In this document: one piece after another, positions 61,276-64,000 of the stretch
Position numbering within the stretch: position 1 is the first letter of the stretch
How the letters are laid out: each line of letters begins with the position of its first letter
Assembly: GCA_965217265.1 (NCBI GenBank)
Contig: CBDCHP010000018.1
Span: 186,001 to 250,000 of the forward strand
Length of the DNA: 64,000 bases
From: JAGRGG01 sp965217265
GTDB lineage: Bacteria > Pseudomonadota > Alphaproteobacteria > Geminicoccales > Geminicoccaceae
Direction: 5' to 3'
The notes under the pieces: model-generated
What the model was told of the DNA's origin: nothing
Seen by the model: only the letters and a program-made list of their open reading frames with translations
The model's database searches: none
Made by a program: the position numbers and the translations under genes

Positions 61276-62190
61276 ATGCACATGACGCGGGGGTCGCTCG
61301 CCGCCTTCTTGACCCTGGCCCTCGCGGCGGGCGGAACGGCCACGGCACAGGCGCAAGAAGAGCCGTTCAAGGTGGTGACGACCTTCACCGTCATCGCCGA
61401 CATGGCGCAGAACGTCGCGGGCGACGCGGCCGAGGTCGCGTCGATCACCAAGCCGGGCGCCGAGATCCACAACTACCAGCCGACGCCGGGCGACCTGATC
61501 GCGGCGCAGGGCGCCGACTTGATCTTGTGGAACGGCCTCAACCTGGAGCGCTGGTTCGAGCAGTTCTTCTCGCGGCTCTCCGACGTGCCGAGCGCCACGG
61601 TCTCGAACGGCATCGAGCCGATCGGCATCGGCGAGGGACTCTACTCGGGTAGGCCGAACCCGCACGCCTGGATGTCGACGACGGGTGCCGTCACCTACGT
61701 CGAGAACATCCGCGACGCGCTGAAACGATACGACCCCGACGACGCCGCCGCCTACGACGCCAACGCCGACGCCTACATCGCCGAGATCAAGGCAGAGGTC
61801 GGGCCGATCCGCGCCCGGCTCGACACCGTGCCCGAGGGCCAGCGCTGGCTCGTCACCAGCGAGGGCGCGTTCAGCTACCTCGCCCGCGACTACGATTTGC
61901 AGGAACTCTACCTTTGGCCGATCAACGCCGACGCGCAGGGCACGCCGCAACAGGTGAGGCAGGTGATCGACGCGGTGCGCGAGCACGACATCCCCGTCGT
62001 CTTCAGCGAGAGCACGGTCTCGGCCAAGCCGGCGCAGCAGGTCGCGCGCGAGACCGGTGCTGACTACGGCGGCGTCCTCTACGTCGACAGCCTGAGCGAG
62101 CCGGACGGGCCGGTGCCGGACTACCTCGCCCTTCTGCGCGTCACGACCGAGACGATCGCCGAGGGTTTGACCAAGGGCGTCGGCAATTGA
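61276..62190 (+). CDS. mntA: Metal (Mn/Fe-type) ABC transporter substrate-binding protein
   Basis: The periplasmic receptor belongs to the cluster A-I (ZnuA/SitA/MntA) family. The 304-residue protein has a signal peptide (MHMTRGSLAAFLTLALAAGG, cleaved near AQAQEEP), and the four metal-ligand regions: GAEIHNYQPTPGDL, RPNPHAWMS, SEGAFSYLARDY and YVDSLSEPDG. The E in SEG and D near the end match Mn/Fe rather than Zn binders, and no His-rich loop is present. ATG 61276 is used. Its stop overlaps the TTG of the ATPase gene. Confidence 0.92.
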   Translation: MHMTRGSLAAFLTLALAAGGTATAQAQEEPFKVVTTFTVIADMAQNVAGDAAEVASITKPGAEIHNYQPTPGDLIAAQGADLILWNGLNLERWFEQFFSRLSDVPSATVSNGIEPIGIGEGLYSGRPNPHAWMSTTGAVTYVENIRDALKRYDPDDAAAYDANADAYIAEIKAEVGPIRARLDTVPEGQRWLVTSEGAFSYLARDYDLQELYLWPINADAQGTPQQVRQVIDAVREHDIPVVFSESTVSAKPAQQVARETGADYGGVLYVDSLSEPDGPVPDYLALLRVTTETIAEGLTKGVGN

Positions 62191-63167
62191 GGGAGGACGC
62201 ACCGGCGGGGGGGGCCGACGTCTCGGCCCCCGGGATCGCCGTCCGCGACGCGACGGTGACCTACCGCAACGGCCACACGGCCCTGCGTGACGCCGATTTC
62301 GAGGTGCCGGGATCCTCGATCTGCGCCTTGGTCGGCGTCAACGGCAGCGGCAAATCGACCCTGTTCAAGGCGATCATGGGCTTCGTGCCGCTGGCCAAGG
62401 GGAACATCACGCTGTTCGGCGAGCCGGCCGGCCGGGCCTTGAAGCGCAACGCGATCGCCTACGTGCCGCAGAGCGAGGAGGTCGATTGGAACTTCCCGGT
62501 CCTGGTCGAGGACGTCGTGATGATGGGCCGCTACGGCCACATGGGTTTCTTGCGCATGCCTAAGCGCGAGGATCGGCGCAAGGTCGACGAGGCCCTGGCG
62601 CGGGTCAACATGAGCGACTACCGCGAGCGCCAGATCGGCGAACTCTCGGGCGGACAAAAAAAGCGCGTCTTCCTCGCCCGTGCCTTGGCGCAGGAGGGGC
62701 GGGTCATCCTGCTCGACGAGCCGTTCACCGGCGTCGACGTCAAGACGGAAGCGGCGATCATCGACCTCCTGCGCGAGCTGCGCGACGAGGGGCGGGTCAT
62801 GCTGGTCTCGACGCACAACCTCGGCAGCGTGCCCGAATTCTGCGACCGGGTGGTCTTGGTCAAGGGCACCGTGCTGGCCTCGGGGCCGACCGGGACGGTC
62901 TTCACCCGCGCCAACCTGGAGCACGCCTTCGGCGGCGTCTTGCGCCACTTCACGCTGGGCGGCGCCGACCTGCACGACGACGACGACCCGCGCAGCGTCA
63001 CCGTGCTCACCGACGACGAGCGCCCCTACGTCCACTACGGCGAAGCCGTAAAAGGCAAGCGGGGCGAAGCCGTAAAAGGCAAGCGGGGTGAGGCCGCGAA
63101 GGGCAAGCAGGTGCTCCCGGCCAAGGCCGCGCGGAACGGGGCGAAGGTCGAGGGGCCGCGCCCTTGA
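62187..63167 (+). CDS. mntB: Metal ABC transporter ATP-binding protein
   Basis: The ATPase energises the Mn/Fe importer. The 326-residue protein has Walker A GVNGSGKST, the Q-loop AYVPQSEEVDW, signature LSGGQKKRVFLARALAQ, Walker B VILLDEPFTGVD and H-loop STHNLG; VMMGRYGHMGFLRMP is typical of SitB. The TTG at 62187 overlaps the mntA stop. The C-terminal 30 residues come from a 24-bp tandem repeat rich in Lys and Gly. The TGA overlaps the TTG of the permease. Confidence 0.92.
   Translation: MREDAPAGGADVSAPGIAVRDATVTYRNGHTALRDADFEVPGSSICALVGVNGSGKSTLFKAIMGFVPLAKGNITLFGEPAGRALKRNAIAYVPQSEEVDWNFPVLVEDVVMMGRYGHMGFLRMPKREDRRKVDEALARVNMSDYRERQIGELSGGQKKRVFLARALAQEGRVILLDEPFTGVDVKTEAAIIDLLRELRDEGRVMLVSTHNLGSVPEFCDRVVLVKGTVLASGPTGTVFTRANLEHAFGGVLRHFTLGGADLHDDDDPRSVTVLTDDERPYVHYGEAVKGKRGEAVKGKRGEAAKGKQVLPAKAARNGAKVEGPRP
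63039..63110 (+). repeat. 24-bp tandem repeat in the mntB 3' end, three units
   Basis: Units start at 63039, 63063 and 63087. The first two are identical, and the third has six changes. The repeat keeps the frame and encodes GEAVKGKR three times (the last as GEAAKGKQ), giving a basic tail. Confidence 0.85.
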
Positions 63168-64000
63168 GCACGCTCCTCGAACCCTTCGCCTACGGCTACA
63201 TGACCAACGCCATGTGGGTGAGCGCCCTCGTCGGCGGGGTGTGCGCCTTTCTCTCGGCCTACCTGATGCTCAAGGGCTGGTCCTTGATCGGCGACGCGCT
63301 CTCGCACGCGATCGTGCCGGGCGTCGCCGGCGCCTACATGCTGGGCCTGCCCTACTCGCTCGGCGCCTTCCTGGCGGGCGGCCTCGCGGCCTTGTCGATG
63401 CTGTTCTTGCGCGAGCGCACGCGGCTGAAGGAGGACGCCGTCATCGGCCTCATCTTCACCTCCTTCTTCGGGCTCGGCCTGTTCATGATCTCGCTCTCGC
63501 CCGCCTCGGTCAACATCCAGACCATCATGCTCGGCAACATCCTCGCCATCGACCCGTTCGACACGGCCCAGCTCGTCATCATCGGCGGCGTCTCGCTCAC
63601 GATCCTCTTGTTGAAGTGGAAGGACCTGATGGTCGTCTTCTTCGACGAGAACCACGCCCGCTCGGTGGGCCTCAGCCCGACGCGCCTCAAACTGTTGTTC
63701 TTCACCCTGCTCAGCGCCTCGACCGTGGCCGCCCTGCAAACGGTCGGGGCCTTTCTGGTCATCGCCATGGTGGTGACGCCCGGCGCCACCGCCTACCTCC
63801 TCACCGACCGCTTCCCCCGCCTGATCGTCATCAGCGTCGCGATCGGTGCCATGACCAGCTTCGTCGGCGCCTACGCCAGCTACTTCCTCGACGGCGCCAC
63901 GGGCGGCATCATCGTCGTCCTGCAAACGCTGATCTTCCTCGCCGCCTTCTTCTTCGCGCCCAAGCACGGCCGACTCGCGGCCAACAGGCGGGCACGGGCG
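63164..64000 (+). CDS. mntC: Metal ABC transporter permease (runs off the window)
   Basis: The membrane subunit of the Mn/Fe importer. The visible 279 residues have about eight hydrophobic helices and the family segments AYLMLKGWSLIGDALSHAIV, DAVIGLIFTSFFGLGLFMIS and FLVIAMVVTPGATAYLLTDRF. It starts at TTG 63164 within the mntB stop (TTGA). No stop is reached before position 64000. Four-gene sit operons have a second permease; if one exists it is beyond the window. Confidence 0.92.
   Translation, partial: MSTLLEPFAYGYMTNAMWVSALVGGVCAFLSAYLMLKGWSLIGDALSHAIVPGVAGAYMLGLPYSLGAFLAGGLAALSMLFLRERTRLKEDAVIGLIFTSFFGLGLFMISLSPASVNIQTIMLGNILAIDPFDTAQLVIIGGVSLTILLLKWKDLMVVFFDENHARSVGLSPTRLKLLFFTLLSASTVAALQTVGAFLVIAMVVTPGATAYLLTDRFPRLIVISVAIGAMTSFVGAYASYFLDGATGGIIVVLQTLIFLAAFFFAPKHGRLAANRRARA

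Overview
The window is high-GC, densely coded bacterial DNA from an alphaproteobacterium, probably a marine or saline member near the Rhodospirillales-type lineages; I cannot name genus or species. The evidence is the set of alphaproteobacterial gene orders: rseP-bamA-skp-fabZ / gltA-gltX-comEC, plsY-dprA-topA-rnr, hbd-etfA-etfB-adenosyltransferase-HIG1 protein, and ftsE-ftsX-plsC beside a zinc-ribbon gene and tadA. GTG and TTG starts and stop/start overlaps (TTGA, GTGA) are common. I found no rRNA, tRNA, CRISPR array, phage or intact insertion sequence.

Layout. 1-9.3 kb: outer-membrane assembly (rseP end, bamA, skp), fabZ, citrate synthase, glutamyl-tRNA synthetase and the comEC channel; the lpxD/lpxA/lpxI/lpxB genes usually found around fabZ are absent. 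9.3-21.5 kb: a dehydrogenase, an acyl-CoA ligase, a GDP-mannose enzyme, a DctPQM TRAP transporter, a nuclease-like orphan of atypical composition, a glycosyltransferase, plsY, a methyltransferase and dprA. 21.5-29.4 kb: topA, rnr, a CsbD protein, a regulator/depolymerase pair and a glutathione transferase. 29.4-36.5 kb: a TAXI-type TRAP transporter, a beta-carotene cleavage enzyme (Blh), a sodium-pump-type rhodopsin with the N-D-Q motif, a stress-type protein and 5-aminolevulinate synthase. 36.6-44.4 kb: electron-transfer flavoprotein cluster, cobalamin adenosyltransferase, KDG kinase, a RidA-like protein, glyA and a broken L-serine dehydratase. 44.5-49 kb: tusA with an MFS exporter, a bdcA/bdcR-like pair and a PhzF-like protein. 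49-56.6 kb: a fatty-acid beta-oxidation operon with its own MerR regulator. 56.6-60.7 kb: plsC, ftsXE, zinc-ribbon protein, tadA, acetyltransferase. 60.7-64 kb: an MntR-type regulator and a manganese/iron ABC transporter (permease cut by the window end).

The least explained feature is a family of 12 interspersed, roughly 80-150 bp inverted-repeat elements between 9.3 and 49 kb, plus a 30-bp relic at 60.7 kb. Every copy touches or nearly touches the 3' end of a gene, often so that the last two bases of the TGA stop are the first two bases of the element (TGAACGCTT). In well-preserved copies each arm is a small GC hairpin followed by a T tract, and the hairpin stems change in compensated ways between copies. 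The elements look like BIME-like double terminators.

Physiologically, the rhodopsin probably exports Na+ in light with retinal made by Blh, and the Na+ gradient could drive the two TRAP uptake systems. The beta-oxidation operon and ETF genes suggest growth on fatty or organic acids. Carotenoid synthesis genes must lie elsewhere.
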